A model generated the notes under the pieces. The model was not told the origin of the DNA and ran no database searches. It worked only from the letters and a program-made list of their open reading frames with translations. This document shows, piece after piece, positions 25,190-33,042 of a stretch of DNA of 64,000 bases; within the stretch, counting starts at the first letter, position 1, and every line of letters starts with the position of its first letter. A program made the position numbers and the translations under genes. The stretch is from Actinophytocola sp963727495 (GTDB lineage: Bacteria; Actinomycetota; Actinomycetes; Mycobacteriales; Pseudonocardiaceae). The stretch is from contig CAVSGQ010000005.1 in assembly GCA_963727495.1 (NCBI GenBank), positions 124,001-188,000 of the forward strand. Direction: 5' to 3'.

Positions 25190-25477
25190 TCAGACGTCGA
25201 CCTCCAGGCGGACGGTCACCACGTCGCCCACCTCGAGCCCCTCGGCCTTGCGCACCCGTGCCTTCACCGGCACGACGTAGCGCCCGTCCTTGGGGAACAG
25301 CGACGTCGTCCACCCGGTGCCGCCGATCCGCGCCGCGACCGGGATCATGCCCCAGCCGTAGGTCACCAGGGCCGAGGTCGCCTCCAGCGCACCGCACTCC
25401 TGGTCGGGGACGGTGACGAAGTGCCACGGGGCGGGGCCCTTCCAGAACCAGATCTCGCCGCTGAACTCCAGGTGCAC
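25190..25477 (-). CDS. DUF1905 family protein
   Basis: 95 aa from GTG 25477 (VHLEFSGEIWFWKGPAPWHF). The opening strand with FWKGPAPWHFVTVP, the GWGMIPVAARIGGTGWTTSL centre and the YVVPVKARVRKAEGLEVGD end are characteristic of DUF1905, a small beta-barrel of unknown function. A longer frame from GTG 25501 would overlap the monooxygenase gene by 20 bp and adds only eight residues. It lies downstream of and probably in one transcript with the FAD monooxygenase. Confidence 0.82.
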   Translation of the reverse strand: MHLEFSGEIWFWKGPAPWHFVTVPDQECGALEATSALVTYGWGMIPVAARIGGTGWTTSLFPKDGRYVVPVKARVRKAEGLEVGDVVTVRLEVDV

Positions 25478-25481
25478 GCGG

Positions 25482-26732
25482 TCAGGATAGGAGGCGGCCA
25501 CCGCCCGCCGTGGCGTCCGGGACCGGCTGCGGGCCGGACGCCCGGACGTAGCGGCCGATCACCGCCTCCATCTCGGCCGGGTCGATCACGTCGGAGATGC
25601 GGTCGAACCCGTCCGGCGCGCGGCGCTCGACCTCGTCGATCACGCTCTCCGGGCCGCCCTCCCGGTTGCGCATGACGATCTCGCTGGTGGCCGGCAGCCG
25701 GTCGCGCTGGTACGCGAGCAGTGCCTCGGCGGGGTCGGCGTGCCGGGCGAGCTGTCCGGCGAGGTTCGCGGCGTCGAGGATCGCCTGGCCCGCGCCGTTC
25801 GAGCCCATCGGGTACATCGGGTGCGCCGCGTCGCCCAGCAGGGTGACCCGGCCATCGGTCCAGCGCGGCAGCGGGTCGCGGTCGCACATGGGGAACTCGA
25901 AGGTCTCCGCGGTGGCGGCGATGAGCGCCATGTGGTCGAAAAGCGGGACGCGGAACTGCCCGGCGTGCCGGCGCACGTCGGCGGGGTCGGCCAGGCGCGA
26001 CCACTCCTGCCGGCTCGGCGGCGGGTCGCCGTCCCGTCCGGTGCGCGCGCTGATGGCCCAGTTCGTGAGCCGCGTGTCCGGCGTCGAGCCGGCGGCGATC
26101 GGGTAGGCGACCAGCTTGGCCGCCGTGCCGCCGGCGATGAGCATCGACCGCCCGGTGCCGAACACCGGCCACTCGGTCGCGCCGCGCCACATCATCACGC
26201 CGTTCCACCGCGGCGGGCCCTCGTCGGGGTACATCAGTCCGCGCACCGCGGAGTGGATGCCGTCCGCCGCGACGAGCACGTCGCCGTGCGCCGGTTCGGC
26301 CCCGCCGACGAAGTGCGCGCGCACCCCGTCGGCGTCCTGGTCGAGCGCGACCAGCCGGTGCCCCGGCCGCGCGGCGTCCTCGCCGAGCCGCTCCCGCACC
26401 GCGGCCAGCAGCATGCCGCGCAACCGCCCGCGGTGCAGGCTGATCTGGGGGAGCGCGAACCCGGCGTCGGTCCCGCAGGGCCGGCGCAGGATCTCGTGCC
26501 CGAGCCGGTGGGTGTAGGTGAGGTCGCGGGTACGGATGCCGATCTCCTCGAGCCGTGGCAGCAGCCCGAGCAGGTCGAGCTCGGCGACCGCGTGCGGCAG
26601 CAGGTTGATCCCGACCCCCAGTTCGCCCAGCAGCGTCCCCTGCTCGTGGACGACGCTCTCGATCCCCTCGTGATGCAGCCGGAGCGCGGTGAACAGCCCA
26701 CCGATCCCGCCCCCGATGATGACGACACGCAT
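25482..26732 (-). CDS. FAD-dependent monooxygenase
   Basis: 416-aa class A flavoprotein monooxygenase. The ADP-binding GxGxxG (VVIIGGGIGGLFTALRL) is at the N-terminus, the DG motif is VLVAADGIHSAVR, and the second FAD motif is VTLLGDAAHPMYPMGSNG. The family includes salicylate hydroxylase, PhzS and UbiH-like enzymes that hydroxylate aromatic substrates with NAD(P)H and oxygen. It is cytoplasmic. Its 247-bp upstream region is shared with the divergent chemoreceptor-like gene. Substrate unknown. Confidence 0.93.
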   Translation of the reverse strand: MRVVIIGGGIGGLFTALRLHHEGIESVVHEQGTLLGELGVGINLLPHAVAELDLLGLLPRLEEIGIRTRDLTYTHRLGHEILRRPCGTDAGFALPQISLHRGRLRGMLLAAVRERLGEDAARPGHRLVALDQDADGVRAHFVGGAEPAHGDVLVAADGIHSAVRGLMYPDEGPPRWNGVMMWRGATEWPVFGTGRSMLIAGGTAAKLVAYPIAAGSTPDTRLTNWAISARTGRDGDPPPSRQEWSRLADPADVRRHAGQFRVPLFDHMALIAATAETFEFPMCDRDPLPRWTDGRVTLLGDAAHPMYPMGSNGAGQAILDAANLAGQLARHADPAEALLAYQRDRLPATSEIVMRNREGGPESVIDEVERRAPDGFDRISDVIDPAEMEAVIGRYVRASGPQPVPDATAGGGRLLS

Positions 26733-26979
26733 GTGTGTTCCTCCCAGTGTGCACGACGAAAAAGCTCGCCCCAGGTCTCGCGCAGTCCGTTACTTGTACC
26801 GCGTCCCGGGACACGGCGGCTACCCCGCGAGCGCCGCGACCCCTTGGTGCGAGCCGGATTCCCCGGTCGGCCGCCGGTGACCGGCCGGGAACGGAGTGTG
26901 AGGTCGTGCCGAACCACTCAGGTACGCGGTTCGAGCGGCGATGTGAGGGTGACCAACAACCAGGCAGGGTGGAGCTCAC

Positions 26980-28545
26980 ATGAGTCCGTTCAGGTCCGGG
27001 CGCGTGGTGCGCCCTTCGTCGGGGGACGAGGTCGTCGCCGAGGCGCGGCAGAACGCGGCCGCGTTGGGTGCGGTCGTGCGCGCCCTGTCCGGCGCCACGA
27101 CCTCGGCGCAGGCCGCGCAGGTGGCGCTGGACGCGGTGCGGGAGTGTTTCGGCTGGGCGTACGGGTCGCAGTGGCGGGTGCATCCGGGGGAGCGTGCGCT
27201 GCGGTTCGAGACCGAGTCCGGGTCGGCGGGTGCGGAGTTCCGGAAGGTGACGCTGGAGGCGTCGTTCGCGGAGGGCGTGGGGCTGTCCGGGCGTGCGTGG
27301 AAGAAGCGTGACCTGGTGTTCGTGGAGGACCTGGGGCAGGTGACCGACTGCGTGCGGGCGCCGGCGGCGCAGCGGGCGGGGGTGCGCAGCGGGGTCTGCT
27401 TCCCGTTGCTGGAGGCGGGTGAGGTGGTCGGCACGATGGACTTCTTCACCACCGAGACGCTGGCGCCGTCCGAGCAGCGGCTGGAGACGTTGCGCAGCAT
27501 CGGGGTGCTGGTGTCGCAGGCGCTGGAGCGGGTGGCGGACGCGGAGCGCCAGGTGGCGGCGCGGGCGGACCTGGCCGCGGTGAACAGCGTGCTGCGGCAG
27601 CTGGCGTCGGCGAGCGACGAGGAGTCGGCGATCTCGGGCGCGCTGGAGACGATCCGGCGGGAGTTCGGCTGGGTGTACGGGTCGTTCTGGGCGGTGGACC
27701 CGGAGGGGCGGGCGTTGCGCTTCGTGCTGGAGTCCGGGGACGCGGGGGAGGAGTTCCGGCGGGTGACGCGGGAGGCGAGCTTCCCGGAGGGTGTCGGGCT
27801 GGCCGGGCGGGCGTGGCAGGCCCGGGAGATGGTGTTCGTGCGGGATCTCGGCGAGGTGACCGACTGCGTGCGGGCGCCGGTGGCGCAGCGGGCGGGGGTG
27901 CGCTCGGGGGTGTGCCTGCCGTTGCTGGTGGACGGCGTGGTGGTGGGCACGATGGACTTCTTCGTGACCGAGGAGATCGACCTGTCGGCGAGCCGGGCGG
28001 ATGCGTTGCGCAACACGGGTTTCCTGGTGTCGCAGGCGCTGGAGCGGGTGCGCGGGAGCAGCCGGCTGAACGCGGCGGGCTCGGAGCTGGTGACCTCGAT
28101 CGAGGAGGCGGAGCGCAACGTGGTCGAGGCGACGACGGTGGCGAGCCAGGCCAGCGAGCTGACCGGGGAGGCGAACGCGGCGGTGGACCGGCTGGGCCGT
28201 TCCAGCGGCGAGGTCGGCGATGTGGTGAAGGTGATCAACAGCATCGCGGAGCAGACGAACCTGCTGGCGCTCAACGCGACCATCGAGGCGGCCCGGGCGG
28301 GGGACGCGGGCAAGGGTTTCGCGGTGGTGGCGCACGAGGTGAAGGAGCTGGCGCAGAGCACGGCCAGCGCGACGGAGAACGTGGCCCGGCTGATCACCGC
28401 GATCCAGACCGACGCGGGCAGCGTGGCCTCGTCGCTGGCCGCGATCAGCCAGATCGTGGAGAAGATCAACGACACGCAGACGATGATCAGCGGTGTGCTC
28501 ACCGAGCAGGCGGCGGTCACCCGCGACATCGTCGGCACCCGGTAG
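26980..28545 (+). CDS. soluble tandem-GAF methyl-accepting chemotaxis-type protein
   Basis: 521 aa with no transmembrane segment. Two similar GAF domains occupy about residues 30-190 and 195-350. Both contain the near-identical block DCVRAP(A/V)AQRAGVRSGVC, showing internal duplication. The C-terminal part (about 370-520) is an MCP signalling coil with the hairpin tip EQTNLLALNATIEAARAGD. In a probably non-flagellated actinobacterium it may signal to a CheA-like or other kinase outside the window; no che genes are here. A strong terminator follows the stop. Confidence 0.9.
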   Translation: MSPFRSGRVVRPSSGDEVVAEARQNAAALGAVVRALSGATTSAQAAQVALDAVRECFGWAYGSQWRVHPGERALRFETESGSAGAEFRKVTLEASFAEGVGLSGRAWKKRDLVFVEDLGQVTDCVRAPAAQRAGVRSGVCFPLLEAGEVVGTMDFFTTETLAPSEQRLETLRSIGVLVSQALERVADAERQVAARADLAAVNSVLRQLASASDEESAISGALETIRREFGWVYGSFWAVDPEGRALRFVLESGDAGEEFRRVTREASFPEGVGLAGRAWQAREMVFVRDLGEVTDCVRAPVAQRAGVRSGVCLPLLVDGVVVGTMDFFVTEEIDLSASRADALRNTGFLVSQALERVRGSSRLNAAGSELVTSIEEAERNVVEATTVASQASELTGEANAAVDRLGRSSGEVGDVVKVINSIAEQTNLLALNATIEAARAGDAGKGFAVVAHEVKELAQSTASATENVARLITAIQTDAGSVASSLAAISQIVEKINDTQTMISGVLTEQAAVTRDIVGTR

Positions 28546-28554
28546 GCGCACGCG

Positions 28555-28587
28555 GACACCGGCCGCGCGGGTGACGCGGCCGGTGTC
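28555..28587. terminator. hairpin terminator between chemoreceptor and fasciclin genes
   Basis: GACACCGGCCGCG, a 7-nt loop and the exact complement CGCGGCCGGTGTC form a perfect 13-bp stem. It lies between convergent genes and can end transcripts from both sides. Confidence 0.85.
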
Positions 28588-28601
28588 TCGCCGACGGGTT
28601 C

Positions 28602-29270
28602 TCAGCCGGTGGGCATGAGGACGGAGTCGATCAGGTAGACCGTGGCGTTGGCGGTGTGCACGCCGCCGCAGATCACGTTGGCGTCGTTGACCTTCAGGTT
28701 GTCACCCGAACCGGTGACGTCGACCGTGCCCTTCTCCACGGTGGTCTGCTCGCCGACGACCTGGTCGGGGGAGAGCTGGCCGGGCACGACGTGGTAGGTC
28801 AGGATCTTGGTCAGCAGGGCGTCGTCGGTCTTGAGCGTGTCGATGGTGGACTTGTCGATCTTGGCGAAGGCGTCGTCGACGGGCGCGAACACGGTGAACT
28901 CGCCGCCGTTGAGCGTGTCGACCAGGTCGACCTTCGGGTTCAGCTTGCCGGACACGGCCTGGACGAGCGTGGTGAGCAGCGGGTTGTTGCCGGCGGCGAC
29001 GGCGACCGGGTCCTGGGCCATGCCGGCGACCGAGCCGGCGCCGTCCGACACCTGCTCGGCGTAGCCGGCGCAGCCGGGCCCGACGAGGTCGGCGGCGGGG
29101 TCGGTCGCGGCGCCGCCGCCCGAAGAGGTCTCCGTGGTGGTCGCCGGGGCCTCGGCACTCGTGCCGGAGGCGTCCGACGTGCTGTCGTCACTGCTGCCGC
29201 ATGCCGCGCCGGCCAACGCGATGAAAGCGATGCTGGCGGCCGACATTCCGCGGCGGATGCTGCGCTTCAT
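28602..29270 (-). CDS. fasciclin-domain lipoprotein (MPT70/MPT83-like)
   Basis: 222 aa. Lipoprotein signal with the lipobox LAGAAC (Cys about 24), then a Ser/Thr-rich spacer to about residue 60. The fasciclin domain follows, with NPLLTTLVQAV, the FTVFAPVDDAFAKI box and ILTYHVVPGQLSPD, ending in TVYLIDSVLMPTG. Mycobacterial MPT70/MPT83 have this architecture, are SigK-controlled and lie next to dipZ; here dipZ is the divergent neighbour. A GCATCC-N15-CCGAAT promoter-like element lies 61-87 bp upstream. It is probably surface-exposed; its ligand is unknown. Confidence 0.92.
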   Translation of the reverse strand: MKRSIRRGMSAASIAFIALAGAACGSSDDSTSDASGTSAEAPATTTETSSGGGAATDPAADLVGPGCAGYAEQVSDGAGSVAGMAQDPVAVAAGNNPLLTTLVQAVSGKLNPKVDLVDTLNGGEFTVFAPVDDAFAKIDKSTIDTLKTDDALLTKILTYHVVPGQLSPDQVVGEQTTVEKGTVDVTGSGDNLKVNDANVICGGVHTANATVYLIDSVLMPTG

Positions 29271-29330
29271 GACTGGTGAACTCCCCGTTCCGTTGGTGGA
29301 CCTGAGTTCTCAGGCCGTGGGTCGTCGGGG

Positions 29331-29357
29331 ATTCGGGGCGGCCGCTCGGCCGGATGC
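29331..29357 (-). promoter_or_regulatory. SigK-like promoter of the fasciclin gene
   Basis: On the minus strand GCATCC (29357-29352), 15 bp, then CCGAAT (29336-29331). This resembles the mycobacterial SigK consensus as I recall it (CCATCC and CCGAAT). The expected transcript start is about 55 nt upstream of ATG 29270. Confidence 0.5.
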
Positions 29358-29600
29358 CTGCGGCCGGCCATCGTGACCGTTCCGTTATCTAGCGTGTCTC
29401 ATTCGGACGTCTCAATAGGACGGTCAGGAGGCCCGGTCGGCGAGTGCGGACGTGTTCGGCTCGCCGCCGACCCCGCGAGGACGGCTCGCCCGGGGCCGCC
29501 GGCGGCGACGCCCGGGACGCACCGGTTCGACGGGTGTTCGGAGCCGGGCGGCCCGCGGATTGCCGCCGGTTCGCCGCGGTGTCCGATGAGGACTCCCGGG

Positions 29601-29627
29601 CAATCCGCTGCGGCACGGCCGGCGAAT
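29601..29627 (+). promoter_or_regulatory. SigK-like promoter of dipZ
   Basis: CAATCC (29601-29606), 15 bp, then GCGAAT (29622-29627). Each hexamer has one mismatch to CCATCC/CCGAAT, and the spacing is the same as in the divergent element. The leader to GTG 29667 would be about 33 nt. Confidence 0.45.
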
Positions 29628-29666
29628 ACCGGTCATGAGCCCACTCGAAAGGCCGGTGACGATCCC

Positions 29667-31424
29667 GTGATCACACTCGCGTTGATCGGGCTGATCGGCG
29701 GACTGGTCACGGGAATCTCCCCGTGCATCCTGCCGGTGCTCCCCGTCATCTTCTTCACCGGTGCCCAGGCGACCCAGCCGGCCGCCGCGCGCAAGGAGCC
29801 CGTGCCCGGCGCGCTCGCCACGGCCGAGCGGCCGGCCGCGGACAGCCCCTCGCGGGCCCGGCCGTACCTGGTGATCGCCGGCCTCGTCGTGAGCTTCACG
29901 CTCGTCACGCTGTTCGGCTCGCTGCTGCTGTCCGTGCTGGGGCTGCCACAGGACGTGCTGCGGTGGGCCGGCCTGGTCGTGCTGGCGCTGATCGGGATCG
30001 GCCTGATCGTGCCGCGTTTCGAGCACCTGCTGGAGAAGCCGTTCAGCTGGATCCCGCAGCGCAGCCCGGACGCCGCCCGCGGCGGTTTCCCGCTGGGGCT
30101 GGCGCTCGGCGCGGTGTACGTGCCGTGCGCGGGTCCGGTGCTCGCCGCCATCACGGTCGCCGGCTCGACCGGGCGGATCGGTGCCGACACGGTCGTGCTC
30201 ACCGTCACCTTCGCGGTCGGCGCCGCGATCCCGCTGCTGGTCTTCGCGCTGGCCGGGCGCCGGGTGGCCGAGCGGGTGCGGTCGTTCCGCAAGCGGCAGC
30301 GCGGGATCCGGATCACCGCGGGCGTGGTGATGATCGCGCTGGCGGTCGGCCTGGTGTTCGACCTGCCGCAGCTGCTCCAGCGCGCGATCCCCGACTACAC
30401 CAGCGGCCTGCAGGACACGGTCGGCAACTCGCAGCAGGTCCAGGACGCGCTCGACCTCGGCGGGCTGGAGAACGAGCAGAACAAGGATCTCGACCGGTGC
30501 ACCGCGGACGCCAACGAGCTGGAGAGCTGCGGCACCGCGCCGGACATCAAGGGCATCCAGCAGTGGCTCAACACGCCCGGCGGCCGGCCGGTCGACCTGA
30601 AGTCCTTGCACGGCAAGGTGGTGCTGCTGGACTTCTGGGCCTACTCCTGCATCAACTGCCAGCGGTCCATCCCGCACGTGGTCGCCTGGGACAGGGCCTA
30701 CCGCGACGCCGGGCTGCGGGTCATCGGCATCCACGCGCCGGAGTACGCGTTCGAGAAGGAGGCGCGCAACGTCGAGGCCGCGACCGCCAAGTTCGGCATC
30801 CGCTACCCGGTCGCGCTGGACAACTCGCTCGCCACGTGGACGAACTACCGCAACCGGTACTGGCCCGCGCACTACCTGATCGACGCGGACGGCACCGTGC
30901 GGCACATCAAGTTCGGCGAGGGCGGCTACGACGTGACCGAGAAGCTGATCCGCCGGCTGCTCACCGACGCCGACCCCGGCGCCGACCTGGGCGCGCCGAC
31001 CGACACCGCCGACGAGACCCCGGACACCGCCGACATCACCCGGGAGACCTACCTGGGCTCGACGAAGCGGGTCAACTTCGCCGGGAGCGAGACCTACACG
31101 GCCGGGGACAGGTCGTTCACGCTCCCCGCCGGCCAGCCCGCGGACAGCTTCGCGCTCGACGGGGACTGGACGCTCACCTCGCAGCACATCACCCCCACCG
31201 GCCGGTCCGGGCGGATCCGGCTGAACTACCACGCCAAGCAGGTCCGCATGGTCCTCTCCGGCTCCGGCACGGTCACATACCGGGCCGGCGGGCGGACCCG
31301 GACCGCCCGGGTCTCCGGCACCCCCGACTCCTACCGGCTTCTGTCCACACCGGACACCGAGTCGGGGACCGTCGACGTGACGGTCGGCGCGGGCGTGCAG
31401 GCCTACTCGTTCACGTTCGGCTGA
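29667..31424 (+). CDS. dipZ: DipZ: CcdA-type electron carrier fused to thioredoxin-like and C-terminal beta domain
   Basis: 585 aa from GTG 29667. The N-terminal CcdA/DsbD-type membrane domain (about 1-235) has the two redox Cys in GISPCILPVLPV (about 20) and YVPCAGPVLA (about 154). It should move electrons across the membrane. A thioredoxin-like periplasmic domain (about 300-440) carries CINC at 328-331 in FWAYSCINCQRS. The C-terminal about 120 residues form a beta-sandwich (RVNFAGSETYTAGDRSFTLP), as in M. tuberculosis DipZ. The SigK-like promoter and the adjacent fasciclin gene reproduce the mycobacterial mpt70-dipZ-mpt83 association. A thioredoxin gene follows after 18 bp. Confidence 0.92.
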   Translation: MITLALIGLIGGLVTGISPCILPVLPVIFFTGAQATQPAAARKEPVPGALATAERPAADSPSRARPYLVIAGLVVSFTLVTLFGSLLLSVLGLPQDVLRWAGLVVLALIGIGLIVPRFEHLLEKPFSWIPQRSPDAARGGFPLGLALGAVYVPCAGPVLAAITVAGSTGRIGADTVVLTVTFAVGAAIPLLVFALAGRRVAERVRSFRKRQRGIRITAGVVMIALAVGLVFDLPQLLQRAIPDYTSGLQDTVGNSQQVQDALDLGGLENEQNKDLDRCTADANELESCGTAPDIKGIQQWLNTPGGRPVDLKSLHGKVVLLDFWAYSCINCQRSIPHVVAWDRAYRDAGLRVIGIHAPEYAFEKEARNVEAATAKFGIRYPVALDNSLATWTNYRNRYWPAHYLIDADGTVRHIKFGEGGYDVTEKLIRRLLTDADPGADLGAPTDTADETPDTADITRETYLGSTKRVNFAGSETYTAGDRSFTLPAGQPADSFALDGDWTLTSQHITPTGRSGRIRLNYHAKQVRMVLSGSGTVTYRAGGRTRTARVSGTPDSYRLLSTPDTESGTVDVTVGAGVQAYSFTFG

Positions 31425-31442
31425 CCAGAACAGGAGCCCACC

Positions 31443-31775
31443 GTGCGGCACGACACCGAGATCAGGTCCATCACCGACGACACGTTCGCCACCGAGGTCC
31501 TCGCCGGGGACAAGCCGGTCCTCGTCGACTTCTGGGCGGACTGGTGCGGGCCGTGCAAGGCGCTCGCGCCGGTCCTCGCCGACATCGCCCGCCGGCACGC
31601 GGACCAGCTCACCGTGGTGAAGGTCGACATCGACGCGAACCCGCGGGTCGCCGCCGACTGCCGGGTCATGTCGATCCCGACCATGACCCTGTTCGTCGAC
31701 GGCCGCCCGGCCACCACGATCCGCGGCGCGAAGTCGAAGGCGGCGATCCTCGACTGCCTGTCCGGCTGGCTCTGA
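31443..31775 (+). CDS. thioredoxin
   Basis: 110-aa cytoplasmic thioredoxin with the full active site FWADWCGPCKALAP (about residues 30-43), the cis-Pro loop MSIPTMTLF and normal length. GTG start at 31443 follows ACAGGAG with good spacing. It lies 18 bp after dipZ and is probably co-transcribed. In this position it may supply electrons to the CcdA-like domain of DipZ, which is inference from the order of genes and the known DsbD/thioredoxin pathway. Confidence 0.95.
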   Translation: MRHDTEIRSITDDTFATEVLAGDKPVLVDFWADWCGPCKALAPVLADIARRHADQLTVVKVDIDANPRVAADCRVMSIPTMTLFVDGRPATTIRGAKSKAAILDCLSGWL

Positions 31776-31800
31776 CCGACCCTGTCCCGGGAGCGACGAC

Positions 31801-32173
31801 GTGACCACCTCACCCCTGCTCAGTCCGGAGTGGGCCTGCGCGCCCACGCGGGCCTGGCCCGGCCTCGCCGTGCCGCCGACCTCGCCGGTGCGGGCCTGGC
31901 TCGCCGAGCGGCTGTTCCGGCAGGCCGTGCGCCACGGCGCCGCTGATGCGCCTGGTGCGGCCCGCGACGTTCTTCCACCGGCTCGGGATCGACGCCAAGA
32001 TCGGGTTCGGCGAGTCCTACATGGCCGGTGACTGGACCAGCGACGACCTCGCCGGCCTGCTGACCCCGTTCGCCGAGCGGGTCACCACCCTGGTGCCCCG
32101 GACGCTGCAGCCGTTGCGCCGCTGGGTGGACGCGGCCCGCCCCGCCGACGAGCGCAACACGGTCGCCCGCGGG
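31801..32173 (+). pseudogene. 5' remnant of a cyclopropane-fatty-acid synthase (UfaA1/Cfa-like)
   Basis: The GTG at 31801 begins a Cfa-type N-terminus (SPVRAWLAERLFRQAVRH). After about 31940 the frame changes and coding resumes as APLMRLVRPATFFHRLG, GFGESYMAGDWTSDDLAGL and PLRRWVDAARPADERNT. These match the N-terminal region that precedes the SAM-dependent methyltransferase domain. About 15-20 expected codons are missing at the first break. The sequence ends just before the usual HHYDLSN segment, so the whole catalytic domain is gone. An intact, diverged relative is at 46817-48091. Confidence 0.8.
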
Positions 32174-32174
32174 G

Positions 32175-32363
32175 TGCGCCTACCAGGGCTGGACGGTCGG
32201 CTCCCGGTTCCGCTCCGCGGGCCTTCTCGAGCCGGACGGCGGCCGGGCCGTGCTCGGCGTCGACGGCATCGCGGGGGTCGAGGCGTTCGCGGTCACCGTC
32301 GAGCCGGCGGGTGGCTCGCCGCGGCCGACCACCCCGCCGGTCACCACCGTCGCGGTGCCCTGA
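32175..32363 (+). pseudogene. 3' remnant of an anti-sigma-K factor (RskA-like)
   Basis: Sixty-two codons read as AYQGWTVGSRFRSAGLL, then EAFAVTVEPAGGSPRPTTPP and a stop. This is the characteristic C-terminal end of RskA/anti-sigma-K proteins. The rest of the gene, including the membrane helix and the zinc-binding anti-sigma domain, is absent. The fragment is abutted directly to the cyclopropane synthase remnant. In mycobacteria ufaA1, a DUF1295 gene, sigK and rskA lie in this order, so one deletion could have removed everything between. Confidence 0.75.
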
Positions 32364-32405
32364 CAGGGCCGTGACGTGCGCGGGCCCGGCACCTACCATG
32401 CGGGC

Positions 32406-33041
32406 GTGGGCGAGGGGGCGAACGACCGGGCGAACGCGATCGAGGAGCGGCTCGACGTCCCGGTGCTCGTCGCGGCCCTGGTGTCGGTGCCGGCGGTGTT
32501 CCTGACGATGACCAGCGGGCCCGCCGCGGTCGTGGGCACCGTGCTGAACATCGCCTCCGGGGTGGTGCTGGTCGGCGAGTCGGTGGTGCTGCTCCTGGTC
32601 AGCCGCGAGCGGATGGCGTGGATCCGCGAGCACCGCTCGGAGCTCGCGCTCGCCGTGGCGACCGTGCCGGCGGTGGTGCTGCTGGTCGGGCCGGTGCAGA
32701 TCTTCCGGCTGCTCATCTTCGTCTCCGCGGTCCGCATGCTGCGGGTCCGGCGCATCATCGGCGCCGCCGACGTGATCCGCCGCCGCGCGAACCTGCCCAA
32801 CCGGCACCGCAGGCTGGTGCCGTGGGCGGTCACCGGCGTCGCCGTGGTGTTCGTGGCCGTGGTGCTGGCCGACCCGAAGTCGATCAGCCACCACGCGGTC
32901 GAGTGGATCGTCGAGCACGTGGGCCTGGTGCCGGCGATCGTCGCGGGGCTGCTGGTGGTGGGCACCGTGCTGCTCGCGCGGTGGTACCGGCCGGTGGAGC
33001 GCTTCCAGCGCCGCCGCAGCACCGCGCCGGCCGAGGAGTGA
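32406..33041 (+). CDS. voltage-sensor-like membrane protein without a K+ filter
   Basis: 211 aa with about five hydrophobic helices. Residues 18-36 and 45-66 resemble S1 and S2, with VGESVVLLLVSRERMAWI recalling the S2 end of ion channels and REHRSELALAVATVP the S3 start. Residues 98-120 carry spaced arginines (FRLLIFVSAVRMLRVRRI), as in S4. The following two helices lack the TVGYG selectivity filter. The GTG at 32406 was chosen because TACCAT (32394-32399) lies 6 nt upstream, suggesting a leaderless transcript; GTG 32376 is the alternative. Function unknown. Confidence 0.65.
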   Translation: MGEGANDRANAIEERLDVPVLVAALVSVPAVFLTMTSGPAAVVGTVLNIASGVVLVGESVVLLLVSRERMAWIREHRSELALAVATVPAVVLLVGPVQIFRLLIFVSAVRMLRVRRIIGAADVIRRRANLPNRHRRLVPWAVTGVAVVFVAVVLADPKSISHHAVEWIVEHVGLVPAIVAGLLVVGTVLLARWYRPVERFQRRRSTAPAEE

Positions 33042-33042
33042 C

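Larger units (their letters stand above)
29271..29666. other. divergent fasciclin/dipZ promoter region
   Basis: About 400 bp with no supported gene. It contains two promoter-like elements of the same type, one per direction (29331-29357 minus, 29601-29627 plus). A further ATTCGG lies at 29401 without a well-spaced partner. Confidence 0.6.

Noticed and set aside
25363..28551. 1062-residue minus-strand frame
   Set aside because: It overlaps the chemoreceptor gene antisense and the monooxygenase out of frame. Composition is a typical GC shadow.
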